In this document: piece by piece, positions 8,306 to 16,723 of the stretch
How positions within the stretch are numbered: position 1 is the first letter of the stretch
How the letters are laid out: each line of letters opens with the position of its first letter
Assembly: GCF_000012845.1 (NCBI RefSeq)
Contig: NC_009615.1
Location: 1,201,501-1,265,500, forward strand
From: Parabacteroides distasonis ATCC 8503
GTDB lineage: Bacteria; Bacteroidota; Bacteroidia; Bacteroidales; Tannerellaceae
DNA length: 64,000 nt
Reading direction: 5' to 3'
Made by a program: the position numbers and the translations under genes
The notes under the pieces: model-generated
What the model was told of the DNA's origin: nothing
The model's input: the letters and a program-made list of their open reading frames with translations, nothing else
The model's database searches: none

Positions 8306-10096
8306 ATGGAAACAATTCAATTAATCATAGATAATAAAGAGGTGGAAGTGCCGAGAGGAACCACCATTTTAGATGCGGCAAAAAGTGTAGGTATCCACAT
8401 CCCGACACTCTGTTATATGAAACTGGAGGACTTGCACTACGAGAATAATCCGGGAGCTTGCCGTATTTGTGTCGTAGAGATCGAGGGACGTAGAAATCTA
8501 GCCCCATCCTGTAAGATGGAATGTACGGAAGGCATGGTCGTACGGACACATACCCCCCGGGTGATGAATGCCCGTAGGACGGTGATGGAGCTGATCCTCT
8601 CGAATCATCCGGCGGAATGTCTGACATGTAGCAGCAACGGACATTGCGAGTTACAAAAGATCGCACATGACTTAGGAATCCGTGAGATCCGGTATAAGGG
8701 AGAGATGTCCACATTTACGATAGACCGTTCCCCTTCCATTGTGCGGAACATGAACAAATGTATCATGTGCCGCCGCTGTGAGACCATGTGTAATACGATA
8801 CAGACAGTTGGCGCCTTGACTGCCGTGAACCGTGGATTTAACGCGGCCGTATCGACTGCTTTTGAACGGGATATGGCCGGAAGTACCTGTTCGTATTGTG
8901 GACAATGCGTATCCGTCTGTCCTGTAAACGCGCTTAGCGGACGTAATACGCAACAGCCGGTCTTGGACGCTTTGGCCGATCCTACTAAAATTGTTATCGC
9001 CCAGACAGCGCCGGCGGTTCGCACAGCGTTGGGACGTGATTTCGGGTATGAGCCGGGTACATTGGTTACAGGCAAGATGGTTTCAGCTTTGCGTCAATTG
9101 GGTTTTGATTATGTATTCGATACGGACTTTGCCGCCGACTTGACCATTATGGAAGAGGGTACGGAATTATTACATCGCCTAGGTAGTTACCTAAATGGAG
9201 ACAAAGAGGTGAAAATACCGTTAATGACGAGTTGTTGTCCGGGTTGGGTTAGCTTTGTGGAACAACATTTCCCCGAGTTACGGGATAATTTATCTACAGC
9301 CAAGAGCCCGCAGCAAATGTTCGGAGCGATCGCCAAGAGTTATTTCGCCGAGAAGTTGGGAGTGGACCGTAAGGATTTGGTAGTCGTATCTATCATGCCT
9401 TGTTTGGCGAAGAAGTATGAGGCTAGCCGCCCGGAGTTTAGCGTGGAAGGTAATCCCGATGTAGATTATTCGATCTATACCCGTGAGTTAGCCCGTTTAA
9501 TCCGTTATGCGAATATAGATTTCAATGAACTGCCGGATGGTGAGTTCGATAGCCCGTTGGGTGAATCTACCGGAGCGAGCGTGATCTTCGGTACTACCGG
9601 CGGTGTTATCGAGGCCGCTTGCCGTACAGCTTATGAATTATATACGAAGAAAAATCTGGATAAAGTGGACTTCGAGGAGTTACGCGGGCTGGAAGGTATT
9701 CGTAGCGCTACGATCGATTTTAATGGGACTCCGGTAAAGATCGGTATCGCTCATGGTCTGGGGAATGCCCGCAAATTGATCGAGGAGGTGAAGAACGGTA
9801 CCTCTCCTTATCATGCGATCGAGGTGATGGCTTGTCCGGGAGGCTGTATCGGCGGTGGTGGACAACCGTTCCACCGAGGCCGTATGGAGGTACTTCGCCG
9901 GCGTGCTTCCGCTCTTTACCGGGAAGACGCTAACAAACCGCTTCGCAAGAGCCATGAGAATCCGTATATCCAGCAATTATACAGCGAGTATTTGGGAGAG
10001 CCTTGCGGACCGAAAGCCCATAAATTACTGCATACCCATTACATAGATCGTAAGGAAGTAATCGGTATGTATATAGAAACCGAAAAAAGTAAATAA
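8306..10096 (+). CDS. hndD: Catalytic subunit of group A [FeFe] hydrogenase
   Basis: This 596-residue protein makes or consumes H2 at the H-cluster. The N-terminus has a plant-type [2Fe-2S] domain (CYMKLEDLH ... ACRICVVE ... APSC), a His/Cys-ligated cluster (HPAECLTCSSNGHCELQ) and two [4Fe-4S] motifs (CIMCRRCETMC, CSYCGQCVSVCP). The three H-cluster signatures are TSCCPGW, MPCLAKKYE and MACPGGCIGGGGQ, all with their cysteines. A small-subunit-like domain closes the protein (NPYIQQLY ... KLLHTHY). Length and domains match group A3, the bifurcating hydrogenases. The maturation genes hydEFG are not in this window. It lies 3 bp before hndA. Confidence 0.95.
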   Translation: METIQLIIDNKEVEVPRGTTILDAAKSVGIHIPTLCYMKLEDLHYENNPGACRICVVEIEGRRNLAPSCKMECTEGMVVRTHTPRVMNARRTVMELILSNHPAECLTCSSNGHCELQKIAHDLGIREIRYKGEMSTFTIDRSPSIVRNMNKCIMCRRCETMCNTIQTVGALTAVNRGFNAAVSTAFERDMAGSTCSYCGQCVSVCPVNALSGRNTQQPVLDALADPTKIVIAQTAPAVRTALGRDFGYEPGTLVTGKMVSALRQLGFDYVFDTDFAADLTIMEEGTELLHRLGSYLNGDKEVKIPLMTSCCPGWVSFVEQHFPELRDNLSTAKSPQQMFGAIAKSYFAEKLGVDRKDLVVVSIMPCLAKKYEASRPEFSVEGNPDVDYSIYTRELARLIRYANIDFNELPDGEFDSPLGESTGASVIFGTTGGVIEAACRTAYELYTKKNLDKVDFEELRGLEGIRSATIDFNGTPVKIGIAHGLGNARKLIEEVKNGTSPYHAIEVMACPGGCIGGGGQPFHRGRMEVLRRRASALYREDANKPLRKSHENPYIQQLYSEYLGEPCGPKAHKLLHTHYIDRKEVIGMYIETEKSK

Positions 10097-10099
10097 GCC

Positions 10100-10588
10100 A
10101 TGAATGAGATACATTTGCCTAAAACAAAAGTAGCGGAGCTACATGCGATATGCGCTGAACGCAACAACGATCCCGGGGAGTTGATCAATATCTTGCACGC
10201 CGCCCAAGGCTTGTTCGGATATTTACCACCGGAAGTCCAACAGGTTATCGCCGCCGAATTGAATATCCCGGTCTCAAGGGTATATGGCGTAGTTACTTTT
10301 TACTCATTCTTTACGATGACCCCCAAAGGGAAATACCCCATCTCTGTTTGTCTGGGAACGGCCTGTTACGTGCGTGGCGCAGAAAATGTTCTGGAAGAAA
10401 TGCAACGTCAATTGGAAATAAAGGTAGGAGAGACTACACCGGACGGTTTGTTCTCCTTGGATTGCTTACGCTGTGTCGGTGCTTGCGGATTAGCTCCGGT
10501 GGTCATGATCGGCGGGAAGGTCTATGGAAGGGTTACTCCCGAGAAGGTACGGGATATACTTTCCGACTACTATCTGAAAGAGCAATAA
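10100..10588 (+). CDS. hndA: NuoE-like [2Fe-2S] subunit of [FeFe] hydrogenase (HydC/HndA)
   Basis: This 162-residue protein is of the 24 kDa/NuoE family. It has a helical N-terminus (LINILHAAQGLFGYLP), then the thioredoxin-like [2Fe-2S] domain with C-x4-C (CLGTAC) and, about 40 residues later, CLRCVGAC. It completes the HndA-B-C-D set; in HydABC enzymes this subunit carries one [2Fe-2S] cluster next to the flavin subunit. It starts 3 bp after hndD and ends before a strong hairpin that also faces the convergent TPM gene. Confidence 0.92.
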   Translation: MNEIHLPKTKVAELHAICAERNNDPGELINILHAAQGLFGYLPPEVQQVIAAELNIPVSRVYGVVTFYSFFTMTPKGKYPISVCLGTACYVRGAENVLEEMQRQLEIKVGETTPDGLFSLDCLRCVGACGLAPVVMIGGKVYGRVTPEKVRDILSDYYLKEQ

Positions 10589-10599
10589 GATACGAAAAC

Positions 10600-10635
10600 A
10601 CAAGCGGTCACATAAAGTTTTACGTGACCGCTTGT
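10600..10635. terminator. Bidirectional terminator hairpin between hydrogenase operon and TPM gene
   Basis: ACAAGCGGTCAC and its exact complement GTGACCGCTTGT flank a short AT-rich centre that itself pairs. The hairpin lies between two convergent genes, 11 bp after the hndA stop, and can serve both strands. Confidence 0.7.
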
Positions 10636-10661
10636 ATAAAATAATGCGAATAATCGTATTT

Positions 10662-11624
10662 TCAGAAACGACTGATCGAACCGCCACCCCCGGAGCTTCC
10701 ACCTCCCCAAGAGCCGCCTCCGCTAAAACCTCCGAAACCACCACCGCCACCCATAATAATAGGGCCACCTCCTCCTCGGTGTATGCGGTCGATGGTACGA
10801 TTTTTTTTCTCTGTATACCCGCAACTCTTACAGCGGTATACATCTTCGGCCAGACCTTCCGAGAAACGAGTCGCTTCCCGGATCACCTGCTGCCCCATAT
10901 ACACAAAGGTTTTCTTTCCACAACGGGGACATGCCTTCGGACGATACTTTAAGTATGCGATAAATGCCGAGAAACCGATCATCCCGATAATCCCCACCAC
11001 GAATATCCACATAAAATCATCATCGGACGAGGAAGAAGAACGGTTGCCAGTCATGCCTGCCCGTTCATAGTCGCTGGACATTAAATACTTGGTAACCGCC
11101 ATGACTCCTTTCAACATGCCGGCGCTATAATCCCCGGCCTTTAGATCGGGCATCATATACCGCTGCTGGAGCCGGTAGCAAATCGCGTCGGGTAAGACAC
11201 CCTCGATGCCATATCCCGTCTCGAAAACGACCGAACGTTGGGAAGGTTCCGTCACCAACTGGATCAATAAACCATTATCCTTGCTCTTTTGTCCCAATCC
11301 CCAATGTTTGAATAAATCCGTAGCGAACATCCGGGCATCATGATCACCGATGCTATTCACGGCAACGACAGCTACCTCGATACCGAGACTATCTTCCACT
11401 ACATTTAATAATTGATTGATACGTGCCGCATCATCCGGGGTAATGATACCATCCGGATTACTGACATGGTTCAACCGGTTGGAAAGACGTACGTTCGGAA
11501 TGGTCTCGATCGAATAATCCTTTGCCGCGAAAATAGAGGAGGCAAAACCAACCAGCAATAAACTGATCCATAAAAGGCTTACCGGACACTTGCGTCTAGA
11601 TCTTATATTCTTTATCTCACTCAT
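10662..11624 (-). CDS. TPM-domain membrane protein with zinc ribbon and glycine-rich tail
   Basis: This 320-residue protein has an N-terminal signal/anchor segment (about residues 15-33) followed by a TPM domain (about 45-190; motifs GIITPDDAARIN, KSKDNGLLI, ETGYGIEGVLPD), the fold shared by YgcG and plant TLP18.3. A transmembrane helix follows (about 205-225). The cytosolic tail has a zinc ribbon (CPRCG ... CKSCGY) and ends in a glycine/serine-rich stretch ending SISRF. It lies 14 bp downstream of lemA, and TPM-LemA pairs are common in bacteria and thought to act on the cell envelope. The precise role is unknown. The inserted zinc ribbon is a visible extra compared with short YgcG proteins. 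Confidence 0.85.
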   Translation of the reverse strand: MSEIKNIRSRRKCPVSLLWISLLLVGFASSIFAAKDYSIETIPNVRLSNRLNHVSNPDGIITPDDAARINQLLNVVEDSLGIEVAVVAVNSIGDHDARMFATDLFKHWGLGQKSKDNGLLIQLVTEPSQRSVVFETGYGIEGVLPDAICYRLQQRYMMPDLKAGDYSAGMLKGVMAVTKYLMSSDYERAGMTGNRSSSSSDDDFMWIFVVGIIGMIGFSAFIAYLKYRPKACPRCGKKTFVYMGQQVIREATRFSEGLAEDVYRCKSCGYTEKKNRTIDRIHRGGGGPIIMGGGGGFGGFSGGGSWGGGSSGGGGSISRF

Positions 11625-11638
11625 TCAGCGAATGGCTA

Positions 11639-12226
11639 TTAGAATTCTACCTTAGGAGCCTTTTCCGCACCGGATTCAGCGGCGAAATAAGCTTTCGATT
11701 GGAAGCCGAACATTCCGGACAAAATATTGTTCGGGAATTGGCGAATATAGGTATTATAAGACTGAGCTACCTCATTAAAACGTTTACGCTCTACTGAGAT
11801 ACGATTTTCGGTCCCTTCCAATTGCGCTTGAAGCTCCATAAAGTTTTGATTCGCTTTTAAGTCTGGATAACGCTCTAAAACAAGCATCAAACGGGAGAGG
11901 GCATTTCCTAACTCACCTTGTGCGGACTGGAATTTCTTCAAGGATTCCTCAGTAAGGTTAGAAGGATCAATCGTAGTCTTCGTCGCCTCGGCACGAGCGT
12001 TGACCACACCTTCTAAAGTCTCTTTCTCATGCGCGGCGTATCCTTTTACCGTATTTACCAGATTCGGGATCAAATCCATACGGCGTTGATATTGGTTCTC
12101 AACTTGGCTCCATGCGGTTTTCACGCCTTCGTCTTGAGTTACCATATTATTATACACGCCTTTCACCCAAAAGAATAATATCGCTACGATAGCGATGATA
12201 ATCCATACAACTTTGTTCTTAAACAT
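11639..12226 (-). CDS. lemA: LemA family membrane protein
   Basis: This 195-residue protein has one N-terminal transmembrane helix (residues 5-22). The conserved LemA region follows: W-S-Q-V-E-N-Q-Y-Q-R-R-x-D-L-I-P-N-L-V near residue 40, then R-Y-P-D-L-K-A-N near 125, and the coiled helical bundle to the end. LemA proteins are small inner-membrane proteins of unclear function, often next to a TPM/YgcG gene as here. It is read divergently from the cytochrome c peroxidase across a 328 bp spacer. Confidence 0.9.
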   Translation of the reverse strand: MFKNKVVWIIIAIVAILFFWVKGVYNNMVTQDEGVKTAWSQVENQYQRRMDLIPNLVNTVKGYAAHEKETLEGVVNARAEATKTTIDPSNLTEESLKKFQSAQGELGNALSRLMLVLERYPDLKANQNFMELQAQLEGTENRISVERKRFNEVAQSYNTYIRQFPNNILSGMFGFQSKAYFAAESGAEKAPKVEF

Positions 12227-12262
12227 CTTTGCCTTATAATTTATTGATTATACATAATGAGA

Positions 12263-12270
12263 CAAAGCTA
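12263..12270 (-). promoter_or_regulatory. Candidate -7 box for lemA-TPM operon
   Basis: On the minus strand this reads TAGCTTTG, matching TAnnTTTG, 37 bp before the lemA ATG. No convincing -33 element is visible. Confidence 0.35.
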
Positions 12271-12298
12271 TATAAAAAAATCGGATTATCCACATAGC

Positions 12299-12436
12299 GA
12301 TTGGCGGCTGCTTATAACTGCGATTGTTAGCTGCTTATAATGGGCATTGTAACATCCTTATATTGCCCATTGTTAGAACCTCATACTGGGCATTATAGGA
12401 AGGAGCTTGCCGCAATGCTGCGGATGGAAGCCTACC
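12299..12436. repeat. Array of about six 23-bp degenerate quasi-palindromic repeats
   Basis: The 328 bp spacer between lemA and the peroxidase gene contains contiguous 23-bp units starting at 12299, 12322, 12345, 12368, 12391 and 12414. The first four are clearest: each begins (C/G)ATTG and carries a (C)TTATA or TCATA block at the same place. The unit junctions alternate between GGGCA and TGCCC, so neighbouring junctions are complementary, and AATGGGCATT is itself a palindrome. Later units degrade. The rest of the spacer (12437-12554) holds only the peroxidase promoter region; no gene is seen. Confidence 0.7.
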
Positions 12437-12518
12437 GCATAGATTCTATTTATCTTCCCATAGATAAAACTGATCAATGAAATCCAAGGCTTTTAGGGTA
12501 CATGTAAGTGAATTGTTC

Positions 12519-12526
12519 TATATTTG
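12519..12526 (+). promoter_or_regulatory. Candidate -7 box for the cytochrome c peroxidase gene
   Basis: TATATTTG matches TAnnTTTG and lies 28 bp before the ATG at 12555. Further upstream there is only a weak TTTTAG at 12490 as a possible -33. Confidence 0.45.
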
Positions 12527-12554
12527 CACTTAATAAATCTAAATAAATATAGTT

Positions 12555-13934
12555 ATGCGTAAAACAATTTATGCTAAAATGGCGGCATTACCGGTAGGAC
12601 TCTGCGCTTTAGCCTTTGCGGTTACCTCGTGCGGTTCTTCCGAATACAAGAAATTTGCCGACAATGAAGGTAAGCAAGTGGCCTCTATCCTGCGGGAAAA
12701 CGACTGTTTGGCCTGCCACTCTGAAAATGCGCCTCTGCCATTTTACGGTAATTTACCGTTGATCGGTCCCGTAGTACAGGCAGACATGAAGGAGGCCGTT
12801 CACTATGTGGACTTGACTGCTATGGTGGAAGCCTTGGAGAACGGGCAGCCCGTTTCAGAGGTTGATTTGGCGAAGGTGGAGAATACGGCCCTAAGCGGCT
12901 CTATGCCCCCGGCTAAGTATTCCCATATGCCGATGCACTGGGGAACCAGCCTTGACGACAATGAGAAAGCGGTGATCATCTCATGGGCGAAGAATGTCCG
13001 TAAAGATCGTTTCACGACCGAAACCGTAGCGGAAGAATTTAAGAATGAGCCTCTTCAGCCTCTAATGAAGAGCTTGCCTACAGATCCGGCGAAGGTAGAG
13101 TTGGGTTTTGCCCTGTATCATGATACTCGTTTGTCTGCGGACAATACGATCTCTTGCGCTACTTGCCACGGATTGAACACAGGTGGTGTAGACCGTAAGC
13201 AATATTCGGAAGGTATTAATGGACAGTTCGGTGGTGTTAACGCTCCGACCGTATATAATGCGGCGCTTAATTTCGTTCAATTTTGGGACGGACGTGCGGC
13301 AGACCTAAAAGAGCAAGCGGCTGGTCCTCCATTGAACCCAGTGGAAATGGGTTGTACCTCATTCGACCAGATTTGCGAGGCTTTAGCGCAAGATAAGGAT
13401 TTCACGAAGAAATTCACGGAAGTGTATCCGGAAGGTTATTCTCAATCTACGATCACGGACGCTATCGCTGAGTTTGAGAAGACCTTGCTTACGCCGAGTC
13501 GTTTCGACAAATACTTGATGGGAGATAAAAACGCGCTTACAGCGGAAGAATTAGAGGGTTATCAACTATTCAAGGACAATAAATGCGCTACTTGTCACGT
13601 TGGTGTAAATGTCGGTGGTCAATCTTACGAGTTCATGGGTATCAAGAACAGCTATTTCGATTACCGGAATACAGGGTTGACGGACGGTGATAACGGACGC
13701 TATGCCGTGACTAAGAAAGAATCCGATCGTCATAAGTTCAAAACCCCGACACTTCGTAACGTGATGCTGACTTATCCGTACATGCACGACGGAACGGTAG
13801 CCTCTGTAGAGGATGCGATCCGTATCATGCATGAGTTCCAGATCGGAAAGGAGATCAATGATGTAGAAGTTGAAAAAATCGTTGTTTTTCTAAGGACTTT
13901 GAACGGAGAATATAATGGAAAAATGCTTCAATAA
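12555..13934 (+). CDS. Triheme cytochrome c peroxidase lipoprotein
   Basis: This 459-residue exported protein should reduce H2O2 using electrons from the quinol or cytochrome pool. The N-terminus is a lipoprotein signal with a Cys at residue 26 (AVTSC). There are three CxxCH heme sites: CLACH at 51-55, CATCH at 201-205 and CATCH at 344-348. The last two belong to the usual diheme MauG/CcpA domain. The first belongs to an N-terminal heme-binding domain of about 120 residues with a conserved SGSMPP segment, giving a triheme enzyme like E. coli YhjA (Ccp). It is the first gene after a divergent promoter region and abuts the RlpA-like gene. Confidence 0.9.
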   Translation: MRKTIYAKMAALPVGLCALAFAVTSCGSSEYKKFADNEGKQVASILRENDCLACHSENAPLPFYGNLPLIGPVVQADMKEAVHYVDLTAMVEALENGQPVSEVDLAKVENTALSGSMPPAKYSHMPMHWGTSLDDNEKAVIISWAKNVRKDRFTTETVAEEFKNEPLQPLMKSLPTDPAKVELGFALYHDTRLSADNTISCATCHGLNTGGVDRKQYSEGINGQFGGVNAPTVYNAALNFVQFWDGRAADLKEQAAGPPLNPVEMGCTSFDQICEALAQDKDFTKKFTEVYPEGYSQSTITDAIAEFEKTLLTPSRFDKYLMGDKNALTAEELEGYQLFKDNKCATCHVGVNVGGQSYEFMGIKNSYFDYRNTGLTDGDNGRYAVTKKESDRHKFKTPTLRNVMLTYPYMHDGTVASVEDAIRIMHEFQIGKEINDVEVEKIVVFLRTLNGEYNGKMLQ

Positions 13935-13952
13935 TTGATTAAAAAAAGGTAC

Positions 13953-14414
13953 ATGTCCTTCCGCTTGTTCTACATATTACTTATATTTGCCGCAGTTAAG
14001 TGTGGAGAAGGAATATGGGCACAGGAGGAAGGACTTGCTTCGTATTACCATCATCGTTTCCACGGCAGGAAATCATCCAGTGGAAGGGTTCATGATAAAG
14101 AAGAATTAGTCGCCGCGCATCGTACGTATCCTTTTGGTACTTTTTTAAGAGTCACGAACTTGGAGAATATGAAAAGTACCATTGTATGCGTAACGGATCG
14201 TGGACCTCGTTATAGAAAACGAATCATTGATGTATCAGCGAGCGCCGCCGAGATATTGGATTTTATCGATAAAGGTGTCGCTAAGGTACGGATAGAAGTC
14301 GTTCCCGGCCCCTTAGACCTCCGCTATCTGGACTTGATCTATCCTAAGATTCCTTATCTGGATATAGATTATTTACGTCCGGATCCACCTTATAGGGTGA
14401 AATTCACGAAATAA
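13953..14414 (+). CDS. RlpA-like double-psi beta-barrel protein
   Basis: The product (153 residues from the ATG at 13953) has a signal peptide ending near IWAQ and the RlpA double-psi beta-barrel domain. Its signatures are [31 protein letters not shown] and VTDRGPR. RlpA proteins are septal or cell-wall glycan-binding proteins or lytic transglycosylases; no SPOR domain is present. An in-frame TTG at 13935 directly follows the peroxidase stop and would add six residues. I prefer the ATG because it starts a normal signal peptide. Together with the peroxidase it may form a short operon. Confidence 0.82.
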   Translation: MSFRLFYILLIFAAVKCGEGIWAQEEGLASYYHHRFHGRKSSSGRVHDKEELVAAHRTYPFGTFLRVTNLENMKSTIVCVTDRGPRYRKRIIDVSASAAEILDFIDKGVAKVRIEVVPGPLDLRYLDLIYPKIPYLDIDYLRPDPPYRVKFTK

Positions 14415-14424
14415 ATTTAATATA

Positions 14425-15357
14425 ATGAAGCAAATACTTATCACCGGGGGCGCCGGCTTTATCGGTTCTCATTTATGTGCCCGTCTTTTAGAAGAAGGAA
14501 ATGAAGTAATTTGTCTGGATAACTATTTTACGGGAAGTAAGGAGAATGTGATTCCTCTGCTGAAAAATCCACATTTCGAGTTGATCAGGCATGATGTTTC
14601 TATACCGTTCCAAGCCGAGGTCGATGAGATTTATAATTTGGCATGTCCCGCATCTCCAGTTTATTATCAAATAGATCCGATACAGACGATCAAGACATCC
14701 GTGTTAGGAGCGGTCAATATGTTAGGTCTGGCAAAACGGGTGAACGCTAAGATATTACAAGCATCTACCAGTGAGGTGTATGGAGATCCCATGATACACC
14801 CGCAGCCGGAAAGCTATTGGGGAAATGTCAACCCGATAGGGCCTCGCTCTTGTTATGACGAGGGCAAGCGTTGCGCCGAGACCTTATTTATGGATTACCA
14901 TCGCCAAAACAAGGTTCGCATTAAAATCATCCGCATCTTTAATACGTATGGGCCTAATATGAGTACGAACGATGGCCGTGTCGTCTCTAATTTCATTATA
15001 CAGGCATTACAAAATAAGGACATTACGATTTATGGGGATGGAAACCAAACTCGTAGTTTCCAATATGTAGACGATTTGATCGAGGGGATGATTCGCATGA
15101 TGAATACCTCGGATGATTTTACCGGCCCGGTAAATATCGGAAATCAGGGAGAGTTCTCGATGAACGAGTTGGCCAAGATCGTGATCCGTTTGACAAACTC
15201 CTCCTCTAAGATCGTATACCGCCCGTTGCCGGGAGACGATCCCAAGCAACGTAAGCCCGATATTACGTTGGCCAAAGAGAAATTAGATGGGTGGGAACCT
15301 ACGGTTTGTTTGGAGGAAGGATTAAAGAAAACAATATTATACTTTAAATCTCTCTAA
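14425..15357 (+). CDS. UDP-glucuronate decarboxylase (UDP-xylose synthase), SDR family
   Basis: This 310-residue cytosolic enzyme has the extended-SDR Rossmann motif GGAGFIGSH at residues 8-16 and the catalytic Y-x3-K in SCYDEGKR. It also has the UXS-specific runs [28 protein letters not shown] and [14 protein letters not shown]. It converts UDP-glucuronate to UDP-xylose with tightly bound NAD, feeding surface polysaccharide synthesis. No glycosyltransferase genes are nearby, so its polymer is not indicated. The start is 10 bp after the RlpA-like gene. Confidence 0.9.
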   Translation: MKQILITGGAGFIGSHLCARLLEEGNEVICLDNYFTGSKENVIPLLKNPHFELIRHDVSIPFQAEVDEIYNLACPASPVYYQIDPIQTIKTSVLGAVNMLGLAKRVNAKILQASTSEVYGDPMIHPQPESYWGNVNPIGPRSCYDEGKRCAETLFMDYHRQNKVRIKIIRIFNTYGPNMSTNDGRVVSNFIIQALQNKDITIYGDGNQTRSFQYVDDLIEGMIRMMNTSDDFTGPVNIGNQGEFSMNELAKIVIRLTNSSSKIVYRPLPGDDPKQRKPDITLAKEKLDGWEPTVCLEEGLKKTILYFKSL

Positions 15358-15422
15358 TAAATTTCTAATTTGGCCTAAGAGTATTCTAACTAAATATTCA
15401 TAAGCGATAAAAGAGTGACTTC

Positions 15423-15447
15423 TACCTTTGCGTAAAATTTAACGCAA
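15423..15447 (+). promoter_or_regulatory. -7 box and overlapping imperfect palindrome before the efflux operon
   Basis: TACCTTTG (15423-15430) fits the -7 consensus. Overlapping it and ending at the start codon is the imperfect palindrome TTGCGT-N8-ACGCAA (15428-15447), placed where a regulator could block transcription or early elongation. Metal dependence is inference from the genes downstream. Confidence 0.4.
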
Positions 15448-16707
15448 ATGGACAGACGAGTCACTCTTTTACTTTTTTTATCTCTTCTTTTCTCTGGGGC
15501 GAAAGCCTCTGTTGTCTCCCTCTCCTTGAAAGAGTCCGAGCAACGTTTCTCTGAACACAATCTGGAAGTGATAGCCGAACGGTATAATATCGATATAGCC
15601 GAGGCCCAAGTAGTACAGGCCAAACTTTTCGAGAATCCCGTGGTCTCTTTGGAGCAAAATGTTTATAACCGGTTGAACGGACGTTACTTTGATTTCGGGA
15701 AACAAGGGGAAACGATCGTAGAGGTGGAACAGTTGATCTATATTGCCGGACAGCGAAACAAACGTGTCCGTTTGGAGAAAATCAATAAGGAAATGGCCCT
15801 TTACCAATTCGAAGAGGTATTGAGAACCCTCCGGAGCGAGTTGAAGGAGAAATTCATAGCGCTTTATTTCACCCAGAAATCCCAATCTATTTACGATCGT
15901 GAGATTGATTCATTGGCTCATCTGTTGGTGGTTCTCAAGGAGCAGAATGAGAAAGGGAATGTTTCTTTATTAGAGAAGTCCCGTATCGAGGCCCTATTAC
16001 TCTCTTTACGGCAAGAGCGGAATGATATCGCCAACCAAGTTATCTCCCTTCAAGGAGACATGCGGCTTTTACTAGGAATATCCGGCAATGATACCTTCGA
16101 GCCGATATTCGATGAGTCTGTGTTGAACCAGATCGATATGGACTCCGTTCCTTTCTCTGAATTGACCTCTTTATTATACGAACGTCCGGATCTTAAGTTG
16201 GCGCAAGCAAGCGTCAAGGCTTCGGAGGCGGACGTGAGATTACAACGTTCCCTCGCTTTCCCGGAAGTGAGCGTAAAGGGTACGTATGATAAGGCGGGTA
16301 ACTTTATCAATGATTATTGGGCGATCGGCTTGAGCGTCTCTCTCCCTATATTTAACCGGAATCAAGGGAATATCAGGGCGGCGAAAATATCCGTCGCTCA
16401 AAAGGCCCATAAGGAAGAATACGCCCGTCGACAAGCCGAGAATGAATTATTCACCAGCTATGCCCGGTTGGAAAAGGCGATTCAGCTTTATCGTTCCTCG
16501 AACTATGGATTGGAGAAGGATTTCGCCTTGATTATCGAAGGCGTGAACTTGAATTTCCAAAAACGGAATATCAGTCTCCTTGAGTTTATCGATTATTATG
16601 AGACCTACAAAACAACCTGCTTGCAACTTTACCAAACCCAAAAAGAAGTGTTACTGGCCTTGGAGGAGGTAAACACCGTAACGGGTAGCCATGTATTCAA
16701 CTATTAA
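15448..16707 (+). CDS. czcC: TolC-family outer-membrane channel of heavy-metal efflux system (CzcC-like)
   Basis: This 419-residue protein has a signal peptide (to about GAKA) and two TolC/OEP domains of long coiled helices, typical of CzcC/CusC outer-membrane factors. Recognisable stretches are FENPVVSLEQN and VEQLIYIAGQRNKRV in the first half, and SVSLPIFNRNQGNIRAAK in the second. It forms the outer-membrane exit duct for the adaptor and pump encoded next. The adaptor gene probably starts 16 bp after its stop. Confidence 0.88.
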   Translation: MDRRVTLLLFLSLLFSGAKASVVSLSLKESEQRFSEHNLEVIAERYNIDIAEAQVVQAKLFENPVVSLEQNVYNRLNGRYFDFGKQGETIVEVEQLIYIAGQRNKRVRLEKINKEMALYQFEEVLRTLRSELKEKFIALYFTQKSQSIYDREIDSLAHLLVVLKEQNEKGNVSLLEKSRIEALLLSLRQERNDIANQVISLQGDMRLLLGISGNDTFEPIFDESVLNQIDMDSVPFSELTSLLYERPDLKLAQASVKASEADVRLQRSLAFPEVSVKGTYDKAGNFINDYWAIGLSVSLPIFNRNQGNIRAAKISVAQKAHKEEYARRQAENELFTSYARLEKAIQLYRSSNYGLEKDFALIIEGVNLNFQKRNISLLEFIDYYETYKTTCLQLYQTQKEVLLALEEVNTVTGSHVFNY

Positions 16708-16723
16708 AAGCAAATCAAATGAT

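Noticed and set aside
10632..11070. Plus-strand frames of 95-106 codons over the TPM gene
   Set aside because: Antisense to the TPM-domain gene, with composition that mirrors its Gly-rich tail.
15363..15400. Another repeat array upstream of czcC (TTCTAA twice, 21 bp apart)
   Set aside because: Only the six bases match; flanks show no further similarity or palindromic design.
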